The translations under genes were made by a program, and so were the position numbers. Below are positions 38,301 through 51,288 of a stretch of DNA of 64,000 nt, in pieces. The stretch comes from Crotophaga sulcirostris (Eukaryota > Chordata > Aves > Cuculiformes > Crotophagidae): the NCBI GenBank assembly GCA_013397455.1, contig VYZB01000040.1, forward strand, positions 2,622,267 through 2,686,266, in the 5' to 3' direction. The notes beneath the pieces are model-generated. The model saw only the letters and a list, made by a program, of their open reading frames with translations, was not told the DNA's origin and ran no database searches. Each line of letters starts with the position of its first letter. The first letter of the stretch is position 1.

Positions 38301-39150
38301 GGTGTTATGAATGCGTATGCAAGCTTGAAGTTCTTGTATGTAAAGAGCTTTCATCCCTTTAGTAACTCAAACTCTGTCTCAGAACAGTACTGTCAGTTGG
38401 AGCAAAGGAGTTGCCAGTCTAAACTCAATGGATGCCAGCACCCAGTTTCTGGGGATGGCTCAGCCCACGTACTTGGGGGGAGAACCGAGAGCCCTGCAAG
38501 AGACAGGTCTTTGTTAGGATAATGTGGGAAAAGATAAGCCTCATCGTAATCTCCAACAATTAGAATTGTTTTCAATCCTGAAATGCTCAGTTCAATGTAC
38601 CTCCATATTCTTTGTGTCTGTCACTCCACCTATACTATGACTACTTTTCATTAGCAATATAAGGTTAACATGGTATAAAGCTGATTTAAAAGAATTTCAG
38701 GTGACCGTAAACACTGATGTCTTCACTGCATGAAAAGAAAATAAAAGCCTGCCTTCTTCCTAGGCAGTGAGATAGCACCCAGAGACATACATAAACCTTT
38801 TGGTAAGTTAAAAATTCTGGGGAAAAAAAATAGGAAAGTAAATTTCCCAAAATGGCTGCTAGAGCCTTTCCTCGTTGAAGCTGACAGGAACCTATCAATA
38901 TGTGTCCATGCATTTCAGTCAGGTTCTAAACATTTTAACTAAAGTTACAATGCTAAATGGTTTAATTATTTCACTTCTATTCATGTTGAATTTGAAAGTC
39001 TAACAGAAATTAAGCAAACAAATAAAAAAGGCAAGGCTGGCTCTAAGTGATTATTTTCCTTTCCAAATGGAGCTACCATTTAAAGTGAAAAAAAAATAAA
39101 AGAAAAGAAAGCCTGTGGCTACAGCAGGGTTAATAGTAAAGACTGCTTTT
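38301..39150. other. Unique noncoding DNA
   Basis: No gene or interspersed repeat is recognised. A-rich runs lie at 38820-38830 and 39085-39105, and a 12-base T run at about 39147-39159. Confidence 0.5.
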
Positions 39151-39159
39151 TTTTTTTTT

Positions 39160-39350
39160 CGTTTGAAATGGCTCCATGGTTCGAGAATGACTCTTTGCTT
39201 CCCCTCTTAATCTGTATTTTACGAGTGAGAAGCTTTGCATTATGCAAATCGTTAGATAGGAACAGGTGACATTTCAGCAAAGAACATGATCAGCGGCCCG
39301 GGCCTGGATTGGGCTGCTGATTTATACATTAGTATTTGTCACAGGGATCG
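39160..39350. promoter_or_regulatory. Candidate enhancer with octamer site
   Basis: A compact block with a perfect octamer site ATGCAAAT (39242-39249), a nearby ACAGGTG E-box (39261-39268), a TTTACGAG word and a GCGGCCCGGGCC core at about 39293-39304. The mix of POU, E-box and GC-rich words in under 200 bp without any repeat suggests a regulatory element. This is motif-based inference. Confidence 0.35.
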
Positions 39351-39609
39351 CAAGTACTTCAGCCTACATTCTGCAATTTGCTTTTCTATTTTTTCCTGCC
39401 CACAATCCTTAAGGTGGAAACTTCATCAAAGTATTTAAAACACACTGGTGAGACCAAAGGGAGCTCCTTTTGCTCTGGAAAGGTGGTGAAACAGCACAGC
39501 TTTGTTTTGTTGACTCTTTGCTGGTGTTAATTAATTGTCACTGCATGGTTTAGGCTTGCTGCAGATTCATGATGAAGCAGAGTACGCCTGCACAACTCCA
39601 GAGCGGGAT

Positions 39610-39899
39610 CTCAGGTTACCAGTGACAGAACTAGAGGACATGGACTCAGGCTTCATCAGGGAAAGTTTAGGCTTGATATTAGGAAAAAGTTCTTCACTGA
39701 AAGGGTAATTAACCATTGGAATGCGCTGCCCAGGGAGGTGGTGGAGTCACCAATCCTGGAGGTGTTTAAGAGGAGATTGGATGAGGTACTCAGTGCCATG
39801 GTTTAGATGATGGGTTGGTGTTAGTGTTGGGTTCTAGGTTGGACTCAATGATCTCAGAGGTCCTTTCCAACCTTGTAATACTGTGATACTGTGATACTC
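39610..39899 (+). mobile_element. CR1 LINE, younger subfamily, copy C
   Basis: 5'-truncated CR1 of 290 bp. It starts at 'ctcaggttaccagtg' and ends with three GATACTGT-type tail units. I counted about 19 differences from copy B over the shared ~290 bp (roughly 6-7 percent). It carries the same 3' UTR as copies A and B, and all three are in plus orientation. Confidence 0.97.
39612..39806 (+). pseudogene. CR1 ORF2 C-terminus, frame open, no start
   Basis: 64 sense codons plus TAG (39804-39806) without interruption: [19 protein letters not shown], then [18 protein letters not shown] and the terminal LSAMV. There is no ATG at the 5' end, because the element is truncated inside the ORF, so it is a remnant. 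Confidence 0.92.
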
Positions 39900-42800
39900 A
39901 CGCAGTAGTGGGGAACACCCTGGTCCATTGCAGAGCAGAGACCATCATCAGAAGGACAACGGGGACTTTTATTTAAACTTTGTGAACTATGTAAATAACA
40001 GACATCTTCAAAGTGAAAGATGTGTCACGATGCAACTATTTACAGTCCATTTTTATTTTTCCCCTTCTGGACCTTCTCTAATAGCAGGCAGGCTCAATAC
40101 AGATTGATTTGTATGCCATGAGATATGTTTTGGACTGTAAATTATTTCTGGAAAAAAATACTGGAAAAAAGAAGGGGATTTACTGTCATTGACTTTAACA
40201 TCAAGAACAGTTGTTTTTCTTCCTTTCATCTTCTAGTTCTCTGAAGCATTTTGGTTTTTACTTTTATAGTGGTTTTACTCCTTCCCTGCTAAAATTTTAA
40301 ACAGTGACAGTAGCTGAAATCAGGGAAGAGGAAAGGATTAAATGGCCTGAGTGTGGTTCAAAATCAAGTTCAACAACGCTGTTCACAGCAGGCTGCTGGT
40401 GCTCCTCAGCAAGGACAGGAGAAGCATGTTTGGTGTGGAGGACATGGTGTCCATCATCCCTGCCTTTTGTGAGAGGCACAAAAAACCAACAGTTACGAGC
40501 ACAGTCTTTGCCAAATGCAAAATGAGAACAAATTTACCCAAATGGAGATTGCTCACACAATTTCACAGAGTTCTTTAGTGCAAGTATAATCTGTTGGTCT
40601 TTTAAGCTGCCTTGCTACCCAAAGACACCATGACAGGGCTGTACTTGCTCTCTGTTTTCTCTCTCTTTTTCTCCCTACCTGATAATTCTGGTGGTGCATT
40701 CTTCTCCTTGTCACCATGCAGGCACCCTCCTTGACTGTGCATCCCTTACTGTGAATTTTTTTGTTTGCAGCACCCAGTGAAGGCTCTGTGAATGACACCT
40801 GTAAGGTTAATAAACCAATGACTGAGCTGTGGAAACCTCTGCTCCAGTCTAGTACAAAGGCTGAACTGCCTTGTGTCCCTGAATTGGGCAGGAGCCAGGC
40901 AACAGGAGGTGCTGTCACTTCACATCACTCCAAATGTCTCTAAAATAACACCTGGGCAACAACAAACTCTCTTAAGGCTTTTACTACGGGCCACACTAAT
41001 AAAGATGGTGAGTGTCCTAGCCCTGCTCTTTCTGAGTCTGGTCTTTTGGCTATTTTTTTGATGAATACAAGCAGAAAAACAGTTTTCCTGACCGGTACGT
41101 TAGGTCCTGGACATCTTACATCTATTATAAAGGAAGTATATTAGGTCACATGAACAATTTTTATTTACATCTTGCCATATGCTTATGACATTAATGGTTC
41201 TTTTGTGTTAAACTTGAATAAGAAGCTACCTAAAGATCTAAGCAAATCTTCATCTTCAGAAAGATTTATATTGACTCACAAAGGCATATTTTCTCATTTC
41301 TGCTACCTTCATCTCTGTGGAGTGTAAAAAGACATAAAAATAACTCACCCCAGATGGTCCCCTTTTCTATAACCCTCTCAGGTATGTTGACAATTCATTG
41401 TCCATGAAAGTTAAGTTTCCCTGACCTTGGAGTACACTTCTGTTTACAAATGTCTCCTTTTAAGATCTAGTGTAGACAAACAGCATCAGTCAGATATAGC
41501 ATTTAGCATATGGCACATACCTATCTACAGTAATGGTCTCTAATCCTTCAATGTGATGATATTTTATTTCGAGCACCTTGGGTTTTAGCTGGAATAATAG
41601 CTTAGGTTCTTTCTTAATGTGTTTCCTTAGCTTCTTAACGTAACTTTAGCAAAGATAAGAATGTTCTTCTGAGAATGGCACCAGCTCATAACTCATTCAT
41701 GTCAGAAATCATTACCATTTCTTAATATCATCCCAATTAACCTTTAAGTCAATCCAGGTGTTCTCAGCTGTGGTCATGGTAATGCCTTTGACATAAACCT
41801 GTGCTACAGGTGATTCTCCCAAGTGCTGTGGCCAGGTGGACGAAGGTTCCTGGTTCTGGAGGCAGGAAGAGCTGCTCTTGGCCATCCTGAACATGCTCTG
41901 GGTTCATGGCATTGCTGTGCCTGCTGTAAGCCTGGCAAGGTGGTTAGCATAGTCTCCCATGCCAAGCTGCACCACTCAGGTAAGGTTTGCTGAGAGTATT
42001 AGTTTAGGAGTTTGTGAACTCATGCGAAGTACACAGCCACTGTATGCCAAAGCTGTAAAATTATTTACTGGTGGCAATTAGCACTCAGTATAAATCAATC
42101 CTATAACATTGGCACAGAGTGATCACACTGTCATCGTATTTAATGACATCTACTCTCAATGACTATGATCGTTTTTACAGAAATGCTCGATATCAGATAC
42201 ATTTTTGACTGCCATATCAAATACTCACTGAATTTCCTCAGGATTCACATTCAACTGCACTTCCAGGACTGGCTATTACTCCTGTTGCAGTAACTTCCTT
42301 CGCTGCATTGTTCATTTATCATCTTTCTGATCATATTTTGTGCTAATGTAACACAAACTATATGAAGCTCTTACGGCATTTCTTAAAAACTGGTTAATTT
42401 GTCTCCACGCCAATGAGATAATTATGATTATCCTCATTTTACAGGATAGGAAGCTGAGGAAATGACAAAATGGTTTGTCTGGCAGAAGGATGCCCCTGTG
42501 TATGCAAAGTTATCATTCACAGTTTTGTATCTCTTGCATTTATACTGTAGACCATTTATATAGCAAACAGTTTGCTGAGGCCAGAAGGTGTGTGCACGTG
42601 TGTGTCTGGGAGGAATCCTATCCTAAAGCAGGTGTGAACAACAGGTCTCCCATATGTGCCTTCACAGAAAAGCCAGCATTATTAATTATAATATTTGTCA
42701 TTTAATTGTTAATAATACCATAATACCAAAACATCTGTGTATAGAAGTGATTCTGTAGATATTTAAAGACAGTCATTTCTTCAATGCAATTCAAGTGGAA

Positions 42801-45800
42801 GTAAATGATAAACAGAGAAGAAACAATAAATTAGAGGCACTGAGATCCAGTGCAAATTGTTTTGCCCAACCGACCCAAAACCTTGCCCCAGTTCTCCAGC
42901 TTCTTGCTATAATTGCAGTAGGGAATCCTCATAAGTTTCTCACTCAGAGGGTGCCTTTATGCCATCTCTGGACTTTTAAAGTAACAGGTGAACTACATAT
43001 CCTGGATCTATTTATGTTCTTTCATAAGAGTAAAAGTAAGGTCAAGTTAAGCAGAAACATCTTACTTGGTGTAAATTTAATTCCCGTAGGTGTCCCTAGT
43101 ACAAGATTCTTCTAAAGAGTTCTTTTAATTCTAATTTTAATTTTAATTTTAACTCCTTGATTGCCTAAGAAAAGATGGATTCTACGTGCTAAGGAACATT
43201 AAGATATGAATGGGAAGGTGCAGTGACCCATTTGATAGTTGTTTTCTTTTCTTGATAGGTTCTTCTATGCTGGTTTATACTTGAAATGCAGCTGCCACCA
43301 CAGTCTGTAAGGATATGTATCTTGCCATCACCCTGCCTCTGGTCAGCACTGTTGACTGGGTTGGAGACTGTCATCTATCCCCAGTCATTTAAAAGCACAG
43401 GGGAGTTGTCTTTTCACGGATGAATACAATAAAAGTGTTTATGGCTGTTACCTACATGATATTAGTAATATAAGGCAGAATTAGAAAAGCTTGTCATTTG
43501 TCAATCTTAATCTTGGGCGTTATATGGTAGAGGGCACTGCCTGTATATTTGGAGTTGCATTGTCAGTGCAAAGGAACGATGTTTACTTAATTGAAATCAT
43601 CAATTTCACTCTCAAAACTGTGGATTTCTTATTACCTTAAGGCAAAACAACAGATCTAATCAGATCTTTTTTTTTTTTTCCTCAGGAAACCTATGAATTG
43701 TAAAAAATAACTAGTAAATTTAGACAAAATATCATTTTTTTGACAGATCTTAAAATAAGGATGGTTAATGAAAAGGACCTGTTGGTCTTCAGTGATAAGA
43801 GAGCTCAGCATTTCTTTTAACCAAGGCTGAGTGTGAGCTTTGTGTGAGTGTTGTTAAAAAGTCAATTTTCAATTCAGCTATCTGTTAATAAAGACGATCT
43901 ATAATGTAAAGTGAATAATTGTTTCTGGATGCTTCATTTGTCTAGATTTGGGTTATATTATGCCTTTTTCGGCCTTGACATTCTTGAGTTGTCCATAAAA
44001 CTTATGGATTCCTCCACTGGCATTTATTTGAAAGTATTTTTAACATAATTTTGGGATTTGGCTTATTCATGGGGAGGGGAAGTGAGACATTGTCTCAGTT
44101 CCTGCTTGGGTTTGGGGCCTGCTTAGTTCTATAATTCCTCATGAATGTTAAAGTTCACGGATAATCCACTCATCATTTCCAATATTTAATTTCAAAATGT
44201 GAAAAATAAACAAAAGACATTTTGACAGATTGCTATGAAAGTGTTCGTTGTTAAAGGCAATGCATTCAGAGTGATCCTACTTCACTTTTCTTACAGTACC
44301 TGTCTACTTGAGGCTATTTTATGTTGGCAAGGACTTTATTGCTTACTGCACATTCATGTGAAGACTGCATTAAAGATATTTGAAAACGACAGCAAACAAC
44401 CCCTTGAATACACAGATGGTTGTCCTTTTAAGTCAAGGTACACCATGATGCATTATATCACAATGGAGAACAGCATCAAGAATCAAAGCCATCTTGGAAA
44501 GCTAGAGAAGATAGCAAATGTTGGTTTCCATTGAGACAATCTTATTAAAAAAGCATTAAAATACAACTTGATCGAAAAAAACCACTGAGCTGGTATAATT
44601 TGCCCATTTTGATCATACAGGACTATGATGATGTCTATTGAGTTAGCTGGACTTATACTTTGAAATAAAGTATTGACTAACATATGAATGATAATTACAT
44701 ACACATAACTTGTAATTACAGATGCAAGAAATGACACGTGCAGCCAGGCCATCACAGGGAGTGTTTATTGTCTCTTATTTCCCTATGGAAGTATGTATTA
44801 ACCAGCTGCTTCCCTAACACCCTGAAAAATGCACAAAGAAAATACTTTTGTTCAAGGAGTTGAACCATTTCATCATACTAAAAGTTAAGGAAGGATAAAA
44901 CCCTGTTTCCTGCTTTGTGGCTACGTTGTGTGGGCTCGTTTAACAGATGTGAAACTTGCTTCTGATATTGCCTGAAGTGAATAACTGCGTAGTATGAGCT
45001 ACTGAGTAGTCTTGTATAGAACTGGAAGGTTTGTAGAGTCCTCTACATGCAGAGAGAGACTATGGCAAGGTCATGGGTACCTCGCAGAGAGTGTGGAGTG
45101 GTCTTTCAACAAGGGTTGGAACAAAATCAAATTCAGTGAAACTTCAGCTTTTATCGGTGCTTTTGAGCCCACTTATAGTCCAGAGGAATATTAACTTAGG
45201 TAAATGTGCTAAGTACAGAAATACTTTTGCCTTGAAACAGGACAGGATTGATTTGGGATACTCTTTGAAATTGGCATCTGGAACTGAAAATTGCCCCCAG
45301 CCCCTTTAGCTCTTTACAGTTAGTTAGTCCCAGAAGCGTGGTGGAGTCAGATCTCCTGAGAAGTCTGTCCCTCAGAAGATCTCTGCTTTGATTTGCTAGT
45401 CAAAAAATCCACAGATAATTTGGATATAATTAATGCAACAATTTGAAGTTCTGAATGCTGATCCTAATGCCCACACCACACATTTAGCTGTGATAGGTCT
45501 TTCCCTCAACCACAGCAGAACAGGGAATCCTGAGAAGATGTTATGCTCAGACCATCAGCTGAGCAATGGGCCCCAGGAGTCTCAAACTGCAGAATGGAAA
45601 TTTGCATCTCCTGTATTCCTGTTTTTGTAGTGATCACAACAACCACAGTGGTGACAGATAGGGTGGTTCTGCTGCTATTACTTCCATAACTTTGTATTAA
45701 TCTGCTGCTAGAATGCAAACCAGCAAGACTTGTGCTGCCAGAAAGACCCAAGGCCAATCTGAGATATCAGAAAAAGAAGCATAACAGTCCTTATTTGTCA

Positions 45801-46270
45801 AAGTCTTGACTTCCCTGGTGGATTTCCCCAGTCTGCTCCAAGTTCCACCCCTGTTCAAATTTGACTATAACACACTTGAACTGGCCCATATCTGATAGTA
45901 TTTCTATGGGACTTTTTATGGCAAAGGACTTTGCAAGCTGTAGACATGTAACACTGCTCTTCCTGCAGGCTGGATGAGGGATGGGAGAAAGACTGTGTGT
46001 GCAACACGACTGTGAAGCAGGTGGAAAGTCTGCAGCTAAAGAAAGTGGGACACTTTACCACACAACTTGTAAAAATTGGGTAGGTCAGACAGGGTTTCAT
46101 TTTTAAGGGGTTGCCCAAACATCCCTTAGAACAATAGCAAACTAAGTGGAGATTTGAGAGTAATGATTTAAACCTGTGGTTCGAGGAAAGCTGATAATCC
46201 CAATGTGACCCTTAAATCACAGAATTATAAACTAATTATTGCCCCAGAAAGTAAGGAGCTATAATCCTGA
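39900..46270. other. Unique noncoding DNA, 6.4 kb
   Basis: No gene or recognisable interspersed repeat. A GC-richer patch at 40350-40500 looks coding-like (see findings) but has no identifiable homology. A (AATTTT)n short tandem lies at 43128-43152 and a 13-base T run near 43667-43679. The remaining frames are short and without domains. Confidence 0.5.
43128..43152. repeat. Short (AATTTT)n tandem
   Basis: About three to four imperfect AATTTT units in an AT-rich setting; simple low-complexity sequence. Confidence 0.75.
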
Positions 46271-46640
46271 AATGGTTTATTTTGCCTTTGCAGAGGTTGC
46301 TGAAGATGCATTTTATAGGAGAAGTTCTTGTAACTCACGAATTGTTATACAGATTCCACCTTAAATGGATTTTATCAGACTGTGCACTGGTAAGCTCATG
46401 CTAATATTGGCTCCAATAAAGAACAAATCAGTGCCCAACTCGACTCGTCTTATCGCACAGTCAAAACTGATGGCTGAAGAAGTCATAAAGATCCCATTTA
46501 ATCTCTCGCCTATCTATCACTGTGAATGTCTTTATCCTCTTTGTGCAGTGGTAATATCTGCTCATTATGAAAGCAAAATAGATCTGGCATGAATAAAAGC
46601 GGAATGAAGTGCTCACTTTGATTTTGACAGCATGATCAGT
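46271..46640. promoter_or_regulatory. Candidate conserved noncoding block
   Basis: Repeat-free sequence with GATA-like (TTTATCAG, CTTATCGC), CCAAT/SOX-like (CCAATAAAGAACAAA) and TAAT cores, plus retained CpGs in 'aactcgactcgtcttatcgc'. The 75-codon frame at 46365-46592 lies inside but has no domain. The regulatory role is a guess from texture. Confidence 0.3.
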
Positions 46641-49600
46641 GGAAGCAGTAATCTGTGAGAATCAAAAGGGCTAAATTATTCCATAACAGTAATTTGAGGG
46701 AACAGCTCAGAGCATACACATCTGCTTTCATATATTGTGACGTGCACTGATAAAACATCCTTCCCAATTTACTCTCTCTGTGCTTGACTAATCTGCAACA
46801 GCTCTCACAATGTCTAATCATGCCATCAAAAAGGAGAAGAAGTTCAATTGAGACTCAAATGAAAGAAGATTGGAAAACTATCCTCAATTGAAATTACATT
46901 TGTAAATGAGCCATAGTTTTTCTGTTCAGAGTGCGTTATGGTAAATCTGCCTGAAGAAGTAGTTATGCTGAGGAACAGCAACGTGTACCTAGATTGTATT
47001 TATTCCATTACTGCTCAAGTAAAATTATGGCAGCTTGGAAACCCTGGGGCATGTTTTCAAAACTGATATGCCAAATTCATAGTCAGATTCCTGTGGTATA
47101 ATTATAACATCTCTGGCCAGCTGAAAGATTCCCAATACATATAAATTACACAGCGAGGTTACAGTTACAGGGACTTTATTCCTGTTACGGAAGATTTCTT
47201 CCTTTATTTGCAGGCTGAGCCATACCTATACTTTTCTTACTTTCTTCCTTTGCTCATGGTGGTTTTTGGAGTTAGCTAACCAGGCCTATAATGTACTTGA
47301 AACACAAAAATGAAGGTCACTTTGAAGGTCATGCAAGGGTGTATCCCGCTGATCCTTACGGACAAAATTAGCCTGAAGCATGTGTGAACTGGGCTATAAT
47401 ATATGCTACCAAGACTGAAAGTAAGAGAGTCATGTTAAAGCCCCAATGCTGGATATTCACCTTCTGGTCATTGACATGCTTTCTCACACACACAGTAAAC
47501 ATCTCTTCTTCCTAAAATATCTGGGCCTCCTTTCTGATCTTTGCTAATTCAGGTCTACCCTGTGGCACTCCAGTCTACAAAGACATATTGTCACCTCTGC
47601 CAGGCTCTTACTTCAAGAAGTGTTATCCTTCCCTTAAAACCTCTGATCCTGAAGCCATATTATTTTGTCAGTCAAGGTATTCTAGCTCTCTATCATTTTG
47701 ATTAAACTCAATAATTCAAATAGTTGAATTTCTTAAAGTTAATAATACTGGGTGGACCTCTGCTGGAAAGATCGGTAGTGGTCCTCTCTTGTATGCTTAT
47801 TATCCTGGTACAGCCAGTGATACTGGCATCAACTGTGCTGATATTTCTTGCTGTTCCATTACGTGCTTTGGAATATTTGAAAATATTAACCAACACAGTA
47901 TATTCATTCTAGGAAACTACAGCTGGACACCATTCTGCAAATATTTAGGTCTTGGTGAAACCTATGGTAGTCTTACTTGCATAAGAAAGATGTGAGCATC
48001 TGCTACTGCTCTTGAAGCTGCTGCAAAATGTATATTAACTTAGTAAAATAATTAAATGAATATTCAGTCCTGTTTTAATAATCTTTTGCGCATTCTTAGC
48101 TCATTTTCTGCAAACACTTGGATCAATATCCAGAGCTGACTTTACCTCTAGAAGCCTGAATGGTCATGATTTTTTTTTAATCTACTCATCAGAAAATCAA
48201 GTCTCTGCAAAATTGAAGTATGTCATGGGAAAGTTTGGAGTTCACTAAGATTCTTTTTCCATTGGTAAAAATAAAATGAAAATGGTTATTTTGCATAATT
48301 TAATTAGATATTAAGCTTAATTGAAATGCTTTCTTTGGACATGTCTTTGTACAGGAGATGTAATCTATGGAGATTATATTTCAAATTTTTCTATTTCTAG
48401 AAAATTCCCATTACTACTATTTGCTTTACTACATATTCCATGACAAATAAACCTCAGTGATGCATCAGGATAGATCTGTGACGATGGCAAATGTTGGAGA
48501 ACGTGGTTGAGTGAAAGCGTATGTGAGACATTCAAAGAAATTTTTCAGTGATTCACCTCCTGTCACTTGTTGCTTCTTGTATATTCACTGCATCTACTAT
48601 TATAGTTGCATCCCTTGGACAGGGATCTAAATGTTTTATTGGCCAAAATATTTAGCAAACTTGCATGATGAATAAATAATACGGTCTGCAATTTTGGCGT
48701 AAGGAAGAACATCAGCTGAAATTGATTTTCAAGCATGCACATTAGACTAGTTATGTTGGGAATATGCATTCATTAAGTCAGTGAATAAATATAATATCAT
48801 GTGGCAAAAAAACCCATGTAGCTCACACCATGTGTCCAATCACACTTTAGTGATAAGGTTTGATGAATAAAGATATAAAAGCTATTCTAGAGTTTTGTAT
48901 AAACTATGGAATTACATATATTTTTGAATAAGTAAAACAACTAAATGACTGCTACTTCTGCTTTTGGATATTATGGTATGAATCATTATTTTAGTGATTT
49001 TTGTTGTGAATATTTGACCATCTATGTGAGCTATACAATAGCATATGAATAAGCATTATGGATATTTGATTCAACAAAATTTAGAAAATACTACTTCATG
49101 TTTTAAAGTCAAGGAAATCAGATGAATGTAGAAGTTTTGCTGCCTTCCTCTGCAACAAAAGACTATATGGTTCCATTGTAAGGACAGCTGAGCATAACTA
49201 AGATGATTTACCTTACTGGTTGGTATGTTTTGTGATAAAAGTTATGCATAATTAACCTTGATTCCTCAAGTACTTCTGCCTACACCTGACTTTGCCCATA
49301 TGATTAACCACATTAAGTTCAAGAGAAGTAGTTGCACCCTACTTTAGGTTTGTGCCTAAGCACTTGCAGGATCGGGGCCTAAAATGTCAAGATCTTGGAG
49401 GAAAAGTCATATCTTCTTGCTTGGTTTTGTTCTAGCCCTAACATATTTTGAGATATGAAAAAGAATAAGAAGAAAACATGATTTTAATCTGCATGCATTA
49501 ACACTCCAAGTTGTCCACATTTTTGTTTCTGGTCCGGTTCAAAATTTAATTTTCTCTTACCTATTCACATCCAAGGCATTCCAAAGCGAGATGTGTATCA

Positions 49601-50946
49601 AGTTAGTTTAGCACATTGCTTTTCTCTGCCAAAGACCCATGAAGAGACTTTAGAGATAAATGAACCTGTTGTGGTGATTAACAGTACAGTGATGTATAGC
49701 AGATAACTAACTACAAGCTGCTTTAGCTACAGTACTTTTGTTCATTCCTAATTTCCTCTGCGAAGCATCAGGTTCAGGGGTGAAGCAGTGGACTAAACAG
49801 GTTTATGGCTATTGTCTTGGAGAAGAAGGATAGAAAACCAAACATATGCTAATAAAACCCTGGCTACCTCTCCCATCAGTGCTGCCATTTAACTTCAAAA
49901 CATTTTAGACTTTCAGCCTCAGTCTCCCTCACTGGTTGACGATGGCTCCTGATCTCACTGCTAGAAATTGTCTTTCTCTGTTCATTTGGCTATCACCTTT
50001 TCACAACAGACTCCTGCAGTGTTTTTGATATTGCTGTGGTAACAGCTGGGAACCACAGGTTTTTTAAAAATCACCATAATGCTACTGTGCTCTTTTCTGT
50101 CCTTGCACTTCATCACAGGTTAAGATAAAATGTGATTCTAATGAACGCTGCAATGTGTTTATTTGCATTACAGCATCCGGCCATTCTCTCAGTGCTGTAC
50201 ACGATTGCAGGCAGAAGGTCATAAATGGCAGCTGTAGCCCAAACTTAAAAATATATAGAAAAATACATCTGCGCTGGTTTTTTGTACTCTTCTGAAATGA
50301 TTGATTCTGTACATCTCCTTGCAAGACACATAGTATAACTGAGGAGCATCTGACTTGCTCTTTCTCAGATAGCCATAAGTACACATTTTTGTCTCAGCAC
50401 TTAGACCTTGTAAAAAATAGTGATTTCTTTAAGAGATAAAGTTCCTGGTGCCTCACAGTGGCAATAAACATGAGTCAGAAGATATTTTGCACCAAAACGA
50501 TTAGTATTTTTCCTTCAACATGCCTGAGGAGCATCAGATCATCAACGTCAGTACTCTTTTTCTAGTTTTTATGAACCTCAAAATGATATTTTGCATTTTC
50601 CTGTTTAGCTGAGTTTGGGCCATTTCTACATCCTATAAAGCAAGTGTTCTTCAGCCACTGGGGGTCTGCAGGCTGAAGGTGAATGTGGAATCCCAGGAAA
50701 AAAGTGAGCGTTCTCAAGAGGTTTGCTCAGGATGGGTTCACAGAGTGGTGTTCACACTGGGTTTTCGGTACATTGGCCCAAGTAGGGAATGATCTGAATT
50801 TATCAGTTGGCCTGTAGGAATGGCTGAGCATAGCAGCATATCCAAAACAGCACTTTTGTATACATACGGCTCCATGTCCTTTATCTTTTACCATGGGTGA
50901 ATATTTACATTCATTCATTGAAAACAGAACGGGAAGGGATCATAAC
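46641..50946. other. Unique noncoding DNA, 4.3 kb
   Basis: No gene or repeat is recognised. AT-rich throughout, especially 48240-49110. Frames at 47708-47995 on both strands, and 50082-50384 on minus, lack domains. Confidence 0.55.
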
Positions 50947-51288
50947 ATCATGGAATGGTTTGGGTTGGAAGGGGTCTTAAAGTTCATTTAGACGCAACCC
51001 TTCTGCCAAGGTCAGGGACACCTTCCACTAGATCAGGTTGCTCAAAGCCTCATCAAGTCTGGTCTTGAACACCTCCAGGGACGGGGCAGCCACTACTTCT
51101 CTGGGCAATCTGTGCCAGTGCCTCATCACCTTCATAATAAAAAATTTATTCCTGATATCTAATCTAAATCTCCTCTCTTTCAGTTTAAGCCTGTTCCCCC
51201 GCATCCTATCACTGCACTCTCCGATAAAGAGCCCCTCCCCATTTTTCCTGTAGGCTCCCTTTAAGTACTAGGAGCTTGCTATAAGGAT
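50947..51288 (-). mobile_element. CR1 LINE fragment
   Basis: Minus-oriented, 5'-truncated CR1 of about 340 bp. The plus strand begins 'atcatggaatggtttgggttgg', the reverse complement of a CR1 3' end. It continues through the pol C-terminus ('cacctccaggga.gg', 'acttctctgggcaa', 'tctaatctaaatctcc') to 'ctataagg' near 51285. Numerous substitutions and frame breaks mark it as old. The words match the CR1 group commonly seen in neoavian genomes. Confidence 0.95.

Noticed and set aside
39175..39190. tRNA T-arm-like word GGTTCGAGAA
   Set aside because: No matching acceptor, D-arm or anticodon stem around it; the same holds for GGTTCGAGGA near 46180.
41712..41894. 60-codon minus ORF with a protein-like C-terminal half (ENTWIDLKVNWDD)
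   Set aside because: Too short, with a stop immediately upstream and no family I can name; kept only as a note.
43667..43679. T run as the poly(A) tail of a minus-strand retrocopy
   Set aside because: No coding or SINE/LINE sequence adjoins it and no target duplication is visible.
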